This document shows, one piece after another, positions 51,469 through 59,801 of a stretch of DNA of 64,000 nt; positions within the stretch are counted from its first letter, which is position 1; each line of letters opens with the position of its first letter. The notes under the pieces are model-generated. The model was not told where the DNA came from. It worked only from the letters and a program-made list of their open reading frames with translations, and did no database searches. The DNA is from Ectothiorhodospiraceae bacterium. Lineage in GTDB: Bacteria; Pseudomonadota; Gammaproteobacteria; HK1. Made by a program: the position numbers and the translations under genes. Where the stretch lies: positions 1 to 64,000 of the forward strand of contig JACKNM010000009.1 of NCBI GenBank assembly GCA_024234875.1. The letters run 5' to 3'.

Positions 51469-52353
51469 TCAGTCGGCCGACAACGCCTCGACGAACCGCG
51501 CCAGGACCGGCGATCGGTTGTCAGCGCGCCACGCCGCGGTGGTCGCGACCTCGACGCCGACGTCGGCCAGCGGTCGGACCACCACGTCCGCTGGCCGATA
51601 CCGGCGCGCGCCGCCATCCACGTACACGGTCACCCCGAGCCCGGCCGCCACCAGCCCGAAGATGCCGTCGCTGTTGTAGGCCTCCTGCACCACCCGCGGG
51701 GTGAACCCGACGGCGCGGCAGGCGTCGTCCACCAGGCGGCGGAACGGTGCCCAGGCCTCGAGATTGCCGAGCACGAACGGCTCGTCGCGCAGATGGCCGA
51801 GCGGGACTCGCTCGGCCGCCGCGAGCCGGTGGGCCGCCGGGAGGACCACGCACAGCCGCTCTCGCCGAACCACGACGCTGCGAACGCCCGGCGCGTCGAA
51901 CGGCCCGATCAGGAATCCGATGTCGACCTCGCCGGCGAGCACGGCCTCGCGCTGGCGCTCGGTCCAGAGGTGGCGCAGGGTGATCTCGACATCCGGATGG
52001 GTCGCCCGGAAGCGGGCGAGGATGGCCGGCAGCGGGCCGTTGATCGCGAAGTCCATGTAGGTCACCGAGAGATGCCCGACGGTGCCCTCGGAGACCGCGC
52101 GGGTGCGGTGCACCGCGCGGTCGGCGGCGGCGAGCGTCGCCCGCGCCTCCGGCAGCAGCACCCGCCCCGCCTCGGTCAGCCGCACGTTCCGGGTCGAGCG
52201 CTCGACCAGCCGCGCGCCCAACCGCGCCTCGAGCTGGGCGATGGTGCGACTGAGTGCCGGCTGGGCCACGTGCAAGCGCTCCGCCGCGCGGCGGAAGTGC
52301 AGGGATTCCGCGACCGCCACGAAGGCGGCGAGATGACGCAGCTCGATGCCCAT
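51469..52353 (-). CDS. LysR family transcriptional regulator
   Basis: 294 residues. The helix-turn-helix (about 1-60) is MGIELRHLAAFVAVAESLHF followed by HVAQPALSRTIAQLEARLGA and RLVERSTRNVRLTEAG. The effector domain (about 90-290) contains GHLSVTYMDFAINGPLPAIL and ends VLARFVEALSAD. The BenM/CatR-like N-terminus suggests an aromatic or carboxylate effector. It is divergent from the cysteine hydrolase gene across 106 bases that contain an inverted repeat, so it most likely controls that gene and the downstream enol-lactonase-like hydrolase. Confidence 0.93.
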   Translation of the reverse strand: MGIELRHLAAFVAVAESLHFRRAAERLHVAQPALSRTIAQLEARLGARLVERSTRNVRLTEAGRVLLPEARATLAAADRAVHRTRAVSEGTVGHLSVTYMDFAINGPLPAILARFRATHPDVEITLRHLWTERQREAVLAGEVDIGFLIGPFDAPGVRSVVVRRERLCVVLPAAHRLAAAERVPLGHLRDEPFVLGNLEAWAPFRRLVDDACRAVGFTPRVVQEAYNSDGIFGLVAAGLGVTVYVDGGARRYRPADVVVRPLADVGVEVATTAAWRADNRSPVLARFVEALSAD

Positions 52354-52358
52354 GAGGC

Positions 52359-52386
52359 ATCAATCTACCGAAACTCGATATTGGAT
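52359..52386. promoter_or_regulatory. Possible LysR-binding inverted repeat
   Basis: ATCAAT ... ATTGGAT (arms 52359-52364 and 52380-52386) is the most AT-rich stretch of the divergent region between the LysR gene and the cysteine hydrolase. Confidence 0.3.
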
Positions 52387-52459
52387 GCGCAAGCCGCGAA
52401 CGCGTAGCGTGACCGACCGTCCGCGCCGTCGCGCGCGTCGCTCGCAGGAGGCATCTCCG

Positions 52460-53155
52460 ATGGCAACCACCAGTCCCGAGGTCAAGGCCGCGCTCGAGAC
52501 CATCTTCGCGGCCGACTCCGACATCTATCAGGGCCGCGGTTTCCAGCGCCGCATCGGCTACGGCACCCGCCCCGCCCTGCTGGTCATCGACATGGCCAAT
52601 GCCTGGACGCGGCCGAACCACGCCTTCAGCTGCGACGACATGGACACCATCATCCCCGCCAACCAGGCCCTGCTGACGGCGGCGCGCGCCAAGCGCATCC
52701 CCATCGTGTTCACCACCACTGCCTATCAGGACCCGCGCGGCCCACGCTCCGACACCGGCCTGTGGCACATGAAGATCCCGGTCGAGACCCTGCTCGAGGG
52801 GTCGCCCGAGGCGGCCATCGACGCTCGCCTCGACCCGCAGCCCGGCGAGCAGGTCATCGTCAAGAAGCGCGCCAGCGCCTTCCACGGCACCTATCTCGCC
52901 GGCTATCTCCGCGCGCAGCGGGTCGACACCGTGATCATCACCGGCGTGACCATGGCCGGCTGCGTCCGTCATTCGACCGAGGATGCCATCGCCGAGGGGT
53001 TCCGCCCGATCGTGGTGCGCGAGGCGGTGGGCGACCGCGTCCCCGGGGTGGTGGAGTGGAACCTGTTCGACATCGACGCCAAGTTCGGCGACGTCGAGCC
53101 GCTCGCCGACGTGGTGCGCTATCTGGGCGAGCTCCAGGCGCTCGCCAACGACTGA
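52460..53155 (+). CDS. Isochorismatase-superfamily cysteine hydrolase, N-carbamoylsarcosine amidase-like
   Basis: 231-residue cysteine hydrolase. The catalytic Asp is in LLVIDMANAWTRP, the Lys in VIVKKRASAFHGTYLAGYL and the nucleophilic Cys in ITGVTMAGCVRHSTEDA, with the cis-peptide just before it. The N-terminal extension and the GVTMAGCVRHS pattern resemble N-carbamoylsarcosine and related carbamoyl amidases more than pyrazinamidase. The ATG at 52460 has CAGGAGG 8 bases upstream; the longer frame overlaps the LysR promoter. It is followed by the alpha/beta hydrolase 109 bases downstream and is divergent from LysR, consistent with an inducible catabolic operon. Confidence 0.9.
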   Translation: MATTSPEVKAALETIFAADSDIYQGRGFQRRIGYGTRPALLVIDMANAWTRPNHAFSCDDMDTIIPANQALLTAARAKRIPIVFTTTAYQDPRGPRSDTGLWHMKIPVETLLEGSPEAAIDARLDPQPGEQVIVKKRASAFHGTYLAGYLRAQRVDTVIITGVTMAGCVRHSTEDAIAEGFRPIVVREAVGDRVPGVVEWNLFDIDAKFGDVEPLADVVRYLGELQALAND

Positions 53156-53264
53156 GCCGCTCGGGACTCGCGCCGGCGCGCCCCCATCGCGCCGGCGCGA
53201 GGTCTTGCCCGGGGTCGGGCACCTGGGCAATGCTCGCGGCCTGCCCCGCAGCGAGGACTGCCCG

Positions 53265-54050
53265 ATGCCCAGCATCTCCGTCGGCGACACCACCCTCCAC
53301 TACCGGTTCGACGGCCCCGAGGACGCGCCGGTCATCCTGCTGTCGAACTCGCTCGCCTCCAACCTCGGCATGTGGGACGACCAGATTCCGACCCTGCTCG
53401 AGGCCGGCTATCGGGTCCTGCGCTACGACAGCCGCGGGCACGGCCAGTCGGGGGTCACCGCCGGGCCGTACTCGATCGAGCAGCTCGCCGACGACGCGGT
53501 CGGTCTGCTCGATGCGCTCGGCCTCGGCCGCGTGAGCTTCATGGGCTGCTCGAAGGGTGGGATGGTCGGCCAGATGCTGGGCACGCGCCACCACCAGCGC
53601 ATCGACCGACTCGTCCTGTGCGCCACGGCCGCCTACGCCGGCGGGCCCGAGACCTGGGCGCCGCGCATCGCCGCGGTGCGTGACGGCGGGATGGCGGCGG
53701 TGGTCGACGGCACCATCGAGCGCTGGTTCACAGCGCCCGGCCGGGCGCGAATGCCAGCCGAGGTCGAACGCATTCGGCAGATGATCCTCTCCACCCCGCC
53801 GGCGGGCTTCATCGCCTGCGGCGAGGCCATCGCCGCCATGGATCAACGCGAGTCGATCCGCGCCATCGATCGGCCGACGCTGGTGGTGGTCGGCGAGCAC
53901 GACCCCGGAACCCCGGTGTCGGCGGCCGAGCTCATCCACGACCGCATCTCCGGATCCGAGCTGGTGGTCTTGCGCGACTGCGCGCATTTCGCCAACGTCG
54001 AGCAGGCGGCGGCATTCAACGCGGCAATCGCGGGATTCCTCGGGCGCTAG
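53265..54050 (+). CDS. Alpha/beta hydrolase, 3-oxoadipate enol-lactonase (PcaD)-like
   Basis: 261 residues. The family start HYRFDGPEDAPVILLSNSLA with MWDDQIPTLLEAGYRVLRYD is typical of 3-oxoadipate enol-lactonases. The nucleophile elbow is MGCSKGGMVGQ (GxSxGG), the acid is in VVVGEHDPGTPV and the catalytic His in LRDCAHFANVEQ. True PcaD lies in beta-ketoadipate clusters, which are absent here, so a related ester or lactone hydrolase is equally likely. The ATG at 53265 has GAGGAC upstream. It is downstream of the cysteine hydrolase and may be co-regulated by the LysR protein. Confidence 0.87.
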   Translation: MPSISVGDTTLHYRFDGPEDAPVILLSNSLASNLGMWDDQIPTLLEAGYRVLRYDSRGHGQSGVTAGPYSIEQLADDAVGLLDALGLGRVSFMGCSKGGMVGQMLGTRHHQRIDRLVLCATAAYAGGPETWAPRIAAVRDGGMAAVVDGTIERWFTAPGRARMPAEVERIRQMILSTPPAGFIACGEAIAAMDQRESIRAIDRPTLVVVGEHDPGTPVSAAELIHDRISGSELVVLRDCAHFANVEQAAAFNAAIAGFLGR

Positions 54051-54319
54051 CGAAGGTTTGCAGGGCCGCCGACCTTTCCACGGGGCAGGGCCCGTGCCGA
54101 GTGAGGCCGCGCCGAGCCGGCGCCTCAAGGGTCGCGGCCGGTGGTCGATACACGCTGGGCAGCATTTCCCCGACGGAGCAGCTCGGCATGGTGCCACCCG
54201 CGCACGAAGCCCTCGGCCCGGTCGCGCCCGCGACGCGGCGAGGTATCGGCCCATCGTCACGGCGTGAATCGGGCTCGGGGCGCGGCGCTCGCCGCCCGGC
54301 GGCCCACCGGCCGGGCCTC

Positions 54320-55093
54320 ATGCTCCGCGCGCTCCTCGCCCTGGTCCTCGTCACTCGCGCGCTGGTCGCCCCGGCGCAGCCCGCGGGCGAGGTGATCGGC
54401 GTCCTCACCTACCACAACCACGCCCCGTTCATCACCGGCGATGCCACCGGTCTCACCCACGAGCTGATGGCGCGCCTTCGCGCCGCGGCTCCGGCGGGAC
54501 TGGAGCTCGAGTTACGACCGACCCCGCGAGCACGACTCGACGTCCTGCTCGCCGACTGGGTCCAGGGCCGCTGCGCGTCGGAGACGGCCCGCTGCGACGA
54601 CCGCTGGGTCCTCGTGTGGGTCAACCCGAGGTGGGGATTCGGCGATTCGGCGATGACGCGCTTCCAATGGTTACCGCTGATGGAGGACGCCAACGTGGTG
54701 GTCTCGCGCCGCTCACGGCGAGTCGAGTACGCCGGGCCGGAGTCGCTGGTGGGACTGCGCCTCGGCGCCATTCGCGGGCACCGCTACGTCGGTGTCGACC
54801 CTCTGGTCGAGGCCGGACGCATCGAGCGCCTCGACGGCGAGCGGGAACGCTCGAACCTGCTGATGCTGCTGCAGGGTCGGATCGACGTGACCGTGCTCCC
54901 GCTCTCCTCCGTCCGTCACTATCTCGAGCACGACCCGGTGATGGCGTCGCGGGGAGCCGACATCTTCGTCGCCGAGCGGCACCACCAGGACTACGTGCGC
55001 TACCTGATGGCCCCGCCGTCACGGGACGACCTGCGGGCGATGGCGGCGCGCGCACTCGCAGCGGAGGTCGACCCACCACGAGCGTCGCGATGA
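54320..55093 (+). CDS. Periplasmic solute-binding protein, family 3-like, coupled to a sensor kinase
   Basis: 257 residues with a signal peptide (MLRALLALVLVTRALVAPAQ). The mature part follows the amino-acid-type periplasmic binding fold: VLTYHNHAPFITGDATGLTHEL, then a long domain with ESLVGLRLGAIRGHRYVGVDP and LLMLLQGRIDVTVLPLSS. Its stop overlaps the ATG of the histidine kinase gene (ATGA), so the two are translationally coupled. This suggests that it is a ligand sensor feeding the kinase rather than a transporter component; no permease or ATPase gene is nearby. The ligand is unknown. Confidence 0.82.
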   Translation: MLRALLALVLVTRALVAPAQPAGEVIGVLTYHNHAPFITGDATGLTHELMARLRAAAPAGLELELRPTPRARLDVLLADWVQGRCASETARCDDRWVLVWVNPRWGFGDSAMTRFQWLPLMEDANVVVSRRSRRVEYAGPESLVGLRLGAIRGHRYVGVDPLVEAGRIERLDGERERSNLLMLLQGRIDVTVLPLSSVRHYLEHDPVMASRGADIFVAERHHQDYVRYLMAPPSRDDLRAMAARALAAEVDPPRASR

Positions 55094-57162
55094 CCGCGGA
55101 GTCGACACTGGGGATCTCGCCGGCCGCGCCCCCACACGAATCGGCGCCGCGACGCGCGCCTCGCTCGGTCAGCGTGCGGCTGCTGCGCAGCGTGCTCGGT
55201 CTCTACTGTCTGGTGGCGGTCGCGGCGACGGTGTTGCACCTGGGGCTCGAGCGGCGAGCGGTCGAGCAACGGGTGCTCGACGACCTGCGCACGCTCACGC
55301 TCGCCTACGCCGACACCGTCGCGGGTCAGGTCTGGCAGCTCGATCTCGGCGCGCTCCACACGACGTTGACCGGCATCACCGGGCTCCCGCAGGTCGCCGG
55401 AGCGATGGTGGTGGACCCGCGCGGGCAGCTCGTCGACGGCGTCGGCACGCTGGCACCCGCCGATGCCGAGCTGCAGCCCTCCGCCCTGACCGCCAGCTTC
55501 GTCCGAGCCAGGTCCGCGCGCCGTTACGCCGCCACGATGATCAGTCACGAGCATCCCCTGCTCGCGACTGAGGGCGGGCGGGTCGAGCTCGTCGGCACGC
55601 TCCGCCTCTACCGCGACGCCGGCGCGATCGACACCGAGATGCACCGCATCATCACCAGCATCGGCGGCGCGGCGGTGGTGAAGACGCTGGCGCTGTGGCT
55701 GCTGTTCGTGTTCTTCGCCCGCAGCATCCTCGGGCGACCGCTGGAGCGACTCGTCGCCCGCATCGACTCCCTGCCCCTGAACCGCTCGGTGCGCGACGAC
55801 GACCCCGCCGACCGCGAGCTCGACGAGGTCGGGCTCCTCGATCGCACACTGACCGACGCCGAGCGCGCGCTCGCCGACACGCTGCACGCCCTCCATGCCG
55901 CCAACGAGGAGCTCGGGCGGGACAACGGCCAGCTCGCGCGCGCCCTCGAGCAGAGCCCCACGGCGATCGCGCTCTGCGACGCGGACGGCGTGGTCACCTA
56001 CGTCAATCCGAGCTTCGAGGCCCAGCACGGCATCTACGCGCGGCGTGGTCCCGGCAGCCCGCTCGGGGAGCTGCTGGCGAGCAGCCGTGGGATCCGCGCG
56101 GCCGAGCGTGTGCGGCGCGCGATCGAGACCGAGATGCCGTGTCACTTCGACACCGAGGGCCCGTCGCGAACCGGGCACCGCCACGGCCTCGCACGACTCG
56201 CGCCGATCCGCGATGCCCGCGGTCTGCTCGTCGGATTCGTCCTCGCCGAGGAGGACGTCACCGTGCTCAAGGCCGCCGAGGAGCGCCTGCGCCGCCAATC
56301 GGCCGAGCAGCAGACGCTGATCGAGACCATGCGCGAGCTGCAGGCGCAGATGGTCCGCCAGGAGAAGCTCGCGAGTCTCGGTCAGCTCGCCGCGGGGGTC
56401 GCCCACGAGATCAACAATCCAGTGGGTTTCGTGCGCGCGAACCTGGACACCCTCGCCCGCTACTACGCCTCGCTGCTGGCGGTGGTCGACGCGCACCACG
56501 GTGGCGACCCGGCGGCGATCGCTGCCGCCACCGACGCCGCCGACCTGCCGTTCCTCCGCGACGACTTGCCGGGTCTGCTCGCGGAGACGTCGGAGGGTCT
56601 CGATCGGGTCCGCGCCATCGTCGCCGACCTCAAGGTCTTCGCGCGCTCGGACTCCGCTCGCATGGAGCGCACGGACCTGCACGCGTGCATCGAGTCGACG
56701 CTCAACATCGCGGCCAACGAGGTGAAGTATCGGGCCGACGTGGTCCGTGACTACGGTGCGGTCCCGGAGATCGAGTGCATCCCGACGCAGCTCGGTCAGG
56801 TGCTCATGAATCTGGTGGTGAACGCCGCCCAGGCGATGGACCGGCGCGGCACGATCACCGTGCGCACCCGCGCCGGCGACGGCAGCGTCGTCGTCGAGGT
56901 GACCGACGACGGCCCCGGCATCTCACCCGAGACCCAGGCGAGGATCTTCGACCCGTTCTTCACCACCAAGGCCCCCGGCCAGGGGACCGGTCTGGGGCTC
57001 GCCATCGTCCACGGCATCGTGGAGCGCCATCACGGTCGCATCGAGGTCGAGAGCACGGTCGGCGCCGGCACCACGATGCGGGTGACGCTCCCGATCGACC
57101 AGCCGGACGTCGGCGACGTCGCGACCGCGAGCCCGACTACCTCGCCCGCGTCGGGCGACTGA
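55090..57162 (+). CDS. Membrane sensor histidine kinase with PAS domain
   Basis: 690 residues. TM1 near 28-50 (LLRSVLGLYCLVAVAATVLHL), a periplasmic domain of about 140 residues, TM2 near 195-220 (VVKTLALWLLFVFFARSIL), a HAMP-like linker, and a PAS domain near 290-405 (SPTAIALCDADGVVTYVNPS). A coiled coil leads to HisKA with LAAGVAHEINNPVGFVRANL. HATPase: NLVVNAAQAMDRRG, VTDDGPGISPETQ and GTGLGLAIVHGIVERHHG. No receiver, and no response regulator gene adjacent, so the partner is elsewhere. The upstream overlapping gene encodes a periplasmic binding protein, its likely input. The 3' end overlaps the convergent MFS gene by 26 bases. Confidence 0.92.
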   Translation: MTAESTLGISPAAPPHESAPRRAPRSVSVRLLRSVLGLYCLVAVAATVLHLGLERRAVEQRVLDDLRTLTLAYADTVAGQVWQLDLGALHTTLTGITGLPQVAGAMVVDPRGQLVDGVGTLAPADAELQPSALTASFVRARSARRYAATMISHEHPLLATEGGRVELVGTLRLYRDAGAIDTEMHRIITSIGGAAVVKTLALWLLFVFFARSILGRPLERLVARIDSLPLNRSVRDDDPADRELDEVGLLDRTLTDAERALADTLHALHAANEELGRDNGQLARALEQSPTAIALCDADGVVTYVNPSFEAQHGIYARRGPGSPLGELLASSRGIRAAERVRRAIETEMPCHFDTEGPSRTGHRHGLARLAPIRDARGLLVGFVLAEEDVTVLKAAEERLRRQSAEQQTLIETMRELQAQMVRQEKLASLGQLAAGVAHEINNPVGFVRANLDTLARYYASLLAVVDAHHGGDPAAIAAATDAADLPFLRDDLPGLLAETSEGLDRVRAIVADLKVFARSDSARMERTDLHACIESTLNIAANEVKYRADVVRDYGAVPEIECIPTQLGQVLMNLVVNAAQAMDRRGTITVRTRAGDGSVVVEVTDDGPGISPETQARIFDPFFTTKAPGQGTGLGLAIVHGIVERHHGRIEVESTVGAGTTMRVTLPIDQPDVGDVATASPTTSPASGD

Positions 57163-58660
57163 ACAGGCACACCAGGGGCAGCGACAGCAGCGCCGTCACC
57201 GTGAACAGCCAGAACGCATTGAGATAGCCCACCATCTGCGCCTGACGCCGTAGCTCCGCGCTCAGCGCGGCGAGCCCGCTCGCGGTCTCGGTCGTCCACG
57301 AGCCGGCGACCGCCGGATCGCGCAGCGCCTCGTTGAACGGCGACACCAGCTCGCTCAATCCGGCGTAGTTCGCCGCGGTGCTTCGCACCAGGACCAGCAC
57401 GCTGATCGAAATGAAGAGGCTGCTACCGAAGTTGCGCATCAGGTTGAACACGGCCGAGCCCTCGGTGATGTAGCGCGGGGCGAGGGTCGAGAACGCGAGC
57501 GCGGTCATCGGTGTGTACGCGAGGCCGAAACCGAACCCCTGCAGGAGGTTGGTCCAGAACACGTCGAAGCTGCTCATGTTGATGTCGAGCCGCGCCATCG
57601 CCCAGCCCGCCAGGACCTGACAGAGGATGCCGGTGCCGAGCGCGAGCTTCGCGTTGTAGCGGGTGAACTGCACCACCACCAGGAAACTCAGGAAGTTTCC
57701 GATCCCACGCGCCGACATCAGGTAACCGACGATGGCGTCGGGGTAATTGCGGAGATCCTGGAGCAGCGGCGGGAACAGCACGATCGGCGTGTAGCTGAGT
57801 GTCCCCATGGCGAACGCCATCAGGATGCCGAGGGTGAAGTTGCGGTCGGTGAACATTCCCGGGCTGAGGAAGGGCTTCCTCGCGGTGAGCGTGTGCACCA
57901 CGAAGACGTAGAGCCCGAGCGCCGCCACCACCGCCTCGACCACGATCTCGGTGGAGTCGAACCAGTCGAGGCGGTGCCCGCGGTCGAGCATGAGCTGCGC
58001 TGCGCTGACCGCAATCGCCAGGGCCCCGAACCCGACCCAGTCGAGCTTGCCGGAGGTGCCACGCTCCTGGTCCCCGAGCGAGACACTGGCGATCGCGATG
58101 CTCACCATCCCGAGCGGGACCATGACGAAGAACGCCCAGCGCCAGTCGGCCAGCTCGGCCACGGTGCCGCCGACCAGTGGCCCGAGCACCGGCCCCATGA
58201 CCCCGCCCACGCCCCAGAGCATCAACACGAGCGGGTGCATGTGACGCGGAAACGTGGCGAGCAGGACCGCCTGGCCGAGGGGCATCAGCGGTGCGCCGAA
58301 GAAGCCCTGCGCGACCCGCGCCGGCACCAGCGTCTCCAGGGATCCGGCGAGGCCACAGAGGGCGGACGACACGGTGAACCCGGTCAGCGTCCACACCATC
58401 AGCCGCCGCCACCCGAGCCACCCCGCCATCCAGCCGGTGAGCGGCGTGCCGACCGCCGCCGCCACCAGGTAGAAGGTCACCACCCAGGCAATCTGATCCT
58501 GGGTCGCGGACAGCGCGCCCTTCATCTGCGGCAGCACCACGTTGGTGGCGGTGATGGTCATGCCGAAGGTGAGCGTGGTGACCTGGACCAGCGCCAGGAT
58601 CAGCCAGTGCCGGAGTCCGATGCGGGAATCACTCTCGACGGTCGGAGCGGGTGGAGGCAT
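57137..58660 (-). CDS. MFS exporter, DHA2 family (EmrB/QacA, 14 TM)
   Basis: 507-residue inner-membrane drug/proton antiporter. It opens with IGLRHWLILALVQVTTLTFGM, followed by ATNVVLPQMKGALSATQDQIAW and WMAGWLGWRRLMVW (motif A). The antiporter motif C region is MLWGVGGVMGPVLGPLVGG. The later helices (FDVFWTNLLQGFGFGLAYTP) fit 14 segments. The ATG at 58660 was chosen; a 134-codon upstream extension has no similarity and overlaps the divergent SirB1 gene. There is no EmrA adaptor gene next to it. A palindrome in the divergent region (58708-58730) may be an operator. Probable export of a toxic compound. Confidence 0.92.
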   Translation of the reverse strand: MPPPAPTVESDSRIGLRHWLILALVQVTTLTFGMTITATNVVLPQMKGALSATQDQIAWVVTFYLVAAAVGTPLTGWMAGWLGWRRLMVWTLTGFTVSSALCGLAGSLETLVPARVAQGFFGAPLMPLGQAVLLATFPRHMHPLVLMLWGVGGVMGPVLGPLVGGTVAELADWRWAFFVMVPLGMVSIAIASVSLGDQERGTSGKLDWVGFGALAIAVSAAQLMLDRGHRLDWFDSTEIVVEAVVAALGLYVFVVHTLTARKPFLSPGMFTDRNFTLGILMAFAMGTLSYTPIVLFPPLLQDLRNYPDAIVGYLMSARGIGNFLSFLVVVQFTRYNAKLALGTGILCQVLAGWAMARLDINMSSFDVFWTNLLQGFGFGLAYTPMTALAFSTLAPRYITEGSAVFNLMRNFGSSLFISISVLVLVRSTAANYAGLSELVSPFNEALRDPAVAGSWTTETASGLAALSAELRRQAQMVGYLNAFWLFTVTALLSLPLVCLFSRPTRAR

Positions 58661-58707
58661 CAGGATGGCGCGAGGCGAGGAACGGGGCCGCCACCCCGGC
58701 AAACGGC

Positions 58708-58730
58708 GGATGCACCATGTTGATGCATCC
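58708..58730. promoter_or_regulatory. Palindrome in the MFS/SirB1 divergent region
   Basis: Arms GGATGCA and TGCATCC separated by 9 bases, 48 bases upstream of the MFS start. A TetR- or MarR-type operator is possible, but no regulator gene is adjacent. Confidence 0.35.
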
Positions 58731-58850
58731 TGCCGCGAGGCGGAAGGGAGCCGGAACCGGCGGCGAGCACCGCCACGACACACGGTGAGCGCGGGCGATT
58801 GCGGGTATCGTTCGCAGGCCCGCTTCGGGCCGACGGCCGAGCAGCGCCCC

Positions 58851-59678
58851 ATGGACCAGTTCGAGCGCACCATCGCCGGTGACGACGCCGGCATCGATCT
58901 GGCGCGCGCGGCGCTCGCGATCGCCGCCGACGAGTACCCGGGGCTCGACCCGGCACCGACACTGGCCGCCATCGACGCGCTCGCCGCCGCCGCCCGTGAG
59001 CGCATCGGCGACGCCGCCGACCGGGACGCGACGCTCGCCGCGGTCGACCACCAGCTCTTCACCGTCGCCGGCTACACCGGCAACGCCACGGACTACTACG
59101 ACCCGCGCAACAGCTACCTGAACGACGTCGTCGGCCGCCGCACCGGCATTCCGATCACGCTGTCGATTCTCTATCTCGAGGTCGCCGAACGCCTCGGCCT
59201 GCGACTGGAGCCGGTCTCGTTCCCGGGTCACTTCCTGCTGCGCACCGTCGGCGATGGCGCGCCGGTGATCGTGGACGCCTTCCACCGCGGCGCACGGGTC
59301 GGGCACGAGACGCTGGTCGAGCGCCTGGTCCCGATCCTGGGCGACCGCACCGCGGCCGGCGCCTACCTCCCGCGCGCGCTGGCGCCGGCACCGCGCCGCG
59401 AGGTGGTGGCCCGAATGCTGCGCAACCTGAAGGCCATTCACCTCCAGGCCGGCGATTGGCCGCGGGCGCTCCAGGTGCTCGGCCGAATGCTGGCACTCGC
59501 CCCCGACGATCCGACCGAGCTCCGCGACCGCGGGCACGTGCTCACTCGTCTGCAGGCGTGGCACGCGGCCCGCGACGACTACCGCCGCTACCTGGAGCTC
59601 GCCCCGGACGCCGCCGACGCCGCCGACATCCGCGCCCGCGTCGAGGCGCTCGCCCCGCTGGCCGGCCGCCTGAACTGA
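58851..59678 (+). CDS. SirB1 family protein (transglutaminase-like with TPR)
   Basis: 275 residues. The first 200 form the SirB1/YchA transglutaminase-like domain, with NSYLNDVVGRRTGIPITLSI and SFPGHFLLRT as family motifs. The catalytic Cys of true transglutaminases is absent from these motifs, so an enzymatic role is doubtful. The C-terminal 80 residues contain tetratricopeptide repeats (LNLKAIHLQAGDWPRALQV-like helices, LAPDDPTELRDRG). The ATG at 58851 is the family start, about 40 bases after a TATCGT (-10-like, 58806-58811). In E. coli the SirB1 homologue YchA lies beside sirB2 and the prmC region; here it is alone, next to a second transglutaminase-fold protein. Confidence 0.88.
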   Translation: MDQFERTIAGDDAGIDLARAALAIAADEYPGLDPAPTLAAIDALAAAARERIGDAADRDATLAAVDHQLFTVAGYTGNATDYYDPRNSYLNDVVGRRTGIPITLSILYLEVAERLGLRLEPVSFPGHFLLRTVGDGAPVIVDAFHRGARVGHETLVERLVPILGDRTAAGAYLPRALAPAPRREVVARMLRNLKAIHLQAGDWPRALQVLGRMLALAPDDPTELRDRGHVLTRLQAWHAARDDYRRYLELAPDAADAADIRARVEALAPLAGRLN

Positions 59679-59760
59679 GAGTCCCCACGACCGACGCCCA
59701 CCCACGGCGGGCGAGCCCGGCGCCGACGAGCCCGGCCCGCTCCGCGCTGCTCGGGGCAGG

Positions 59761-59766
59761 TAGGAT
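59761..59766 (+). promoter_or_regulatory. Possible -10 element of the DUF3857/transglutaminase gene
   Basis: TAGGAT lies 35 bases upstream of the ATG at 59802. The -35 region is not recognisable. Confidence 0.25.
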
Positions 59767-59801
59767 CGCACCGCTCGTCGTCCCGCTCACGGGTCGCCTC
59801 G

